Positions 5,434 through 6,121 of a stretch of 6,121 bases of DNA are shown here, piece by piece. Each line of letters starts with the position of its first letter. Position 1 is the first letter of the stretch. This DNA comes from an uncultured Selenomonadales bacterium (GTDB lineage Bacteria; Bacillota; Negativicutes; Selenomonadales; Selenomonadaceae): contig CALGGV010000009.1 of assembly GCA_937915725.1 (NCBI GenBank), positions 1-6,121 of the forward strand, read 5' to 3'. The notes below the pieces were generated by a model that was not told the DNA's origin, did no database searches, and saw only the letters and a list, made by a program, of their open reading frames with translations. A program made the position numbers and the translations under genes.

Positions 5434-6121
<688 letters not shown>

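Overview
The window looks like a low-GC Bacillota chromosome. The partial 16S rRNA at the right end fits the class Negativicutes (Selenomonadales-like) best, but it is divergent at several usually conserved positions, so I place it no lower than class. AAA/TTT-rich coding sequence, strong Shine-Dalgarno sites and Bacillota-like TTGACA/TAtaaT promoters agree with this. A gut or rumen source is plausible but is inference.

Layout, left to right. Positions 1-310 hold two tandem copies of the 3' end of a histidine-kinase ATPase gene. The first enters from the left edge; the second has no start codon. A sigma70-type promoter (359-387) and a very strong RBS then lead into a 325-aa protein (434-1411) whose C-terminal third resembles the FliD flagellar-cap C-terminal domain, but with no flagellar genes in view. 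A rho-independent terminator follows, then pepD (1481-2878), a complete M20 Xaa-His dipeptidase. A hairpin at 2900-2936 with A and T tracts on either side can end transcription from both directions.

On the minus strand, a two-gene unit reads from about 4682 down to 2941: a LivK-type branched-chain amino acid/amide binding lipoprotein (GTG start), then, 9 nt on, a small LRAT-type NlpC/P60-superfamily enzyme with an intact His/His/Cys set. Its promoter (4689-4717) is clear. No permease or ATPase genes accompany the binding protein here.

Positions 4718-5321 contain no convincing gene. They hold a 20-bp near-identical direct repeat, several small inverted repeats and an abruptly GC-richer block (about 5023-5200). 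The rRNA promoter (5322-5350), a leader with boxA-like sequence, and the first ~690 nt of 16S rRNA run off the right edge. The livK promoter and the rRNA promoter diverge from this intergenic region.

The genes suggest peptide and amino acid scavenging (PepD, LivK), but they do not form one obvious pathway. I found no CRISPR array, transposase, tRNA, toxin-antitoxin pair or defence system. The most unusual items are the orphan FliD-C-like protein, the LRAT-like enzyme coupled to a solute-binding lipoprotein, the duplicated kinase tail, and the repeat-bearing, compositionally odd DNA upstream of rRNA.
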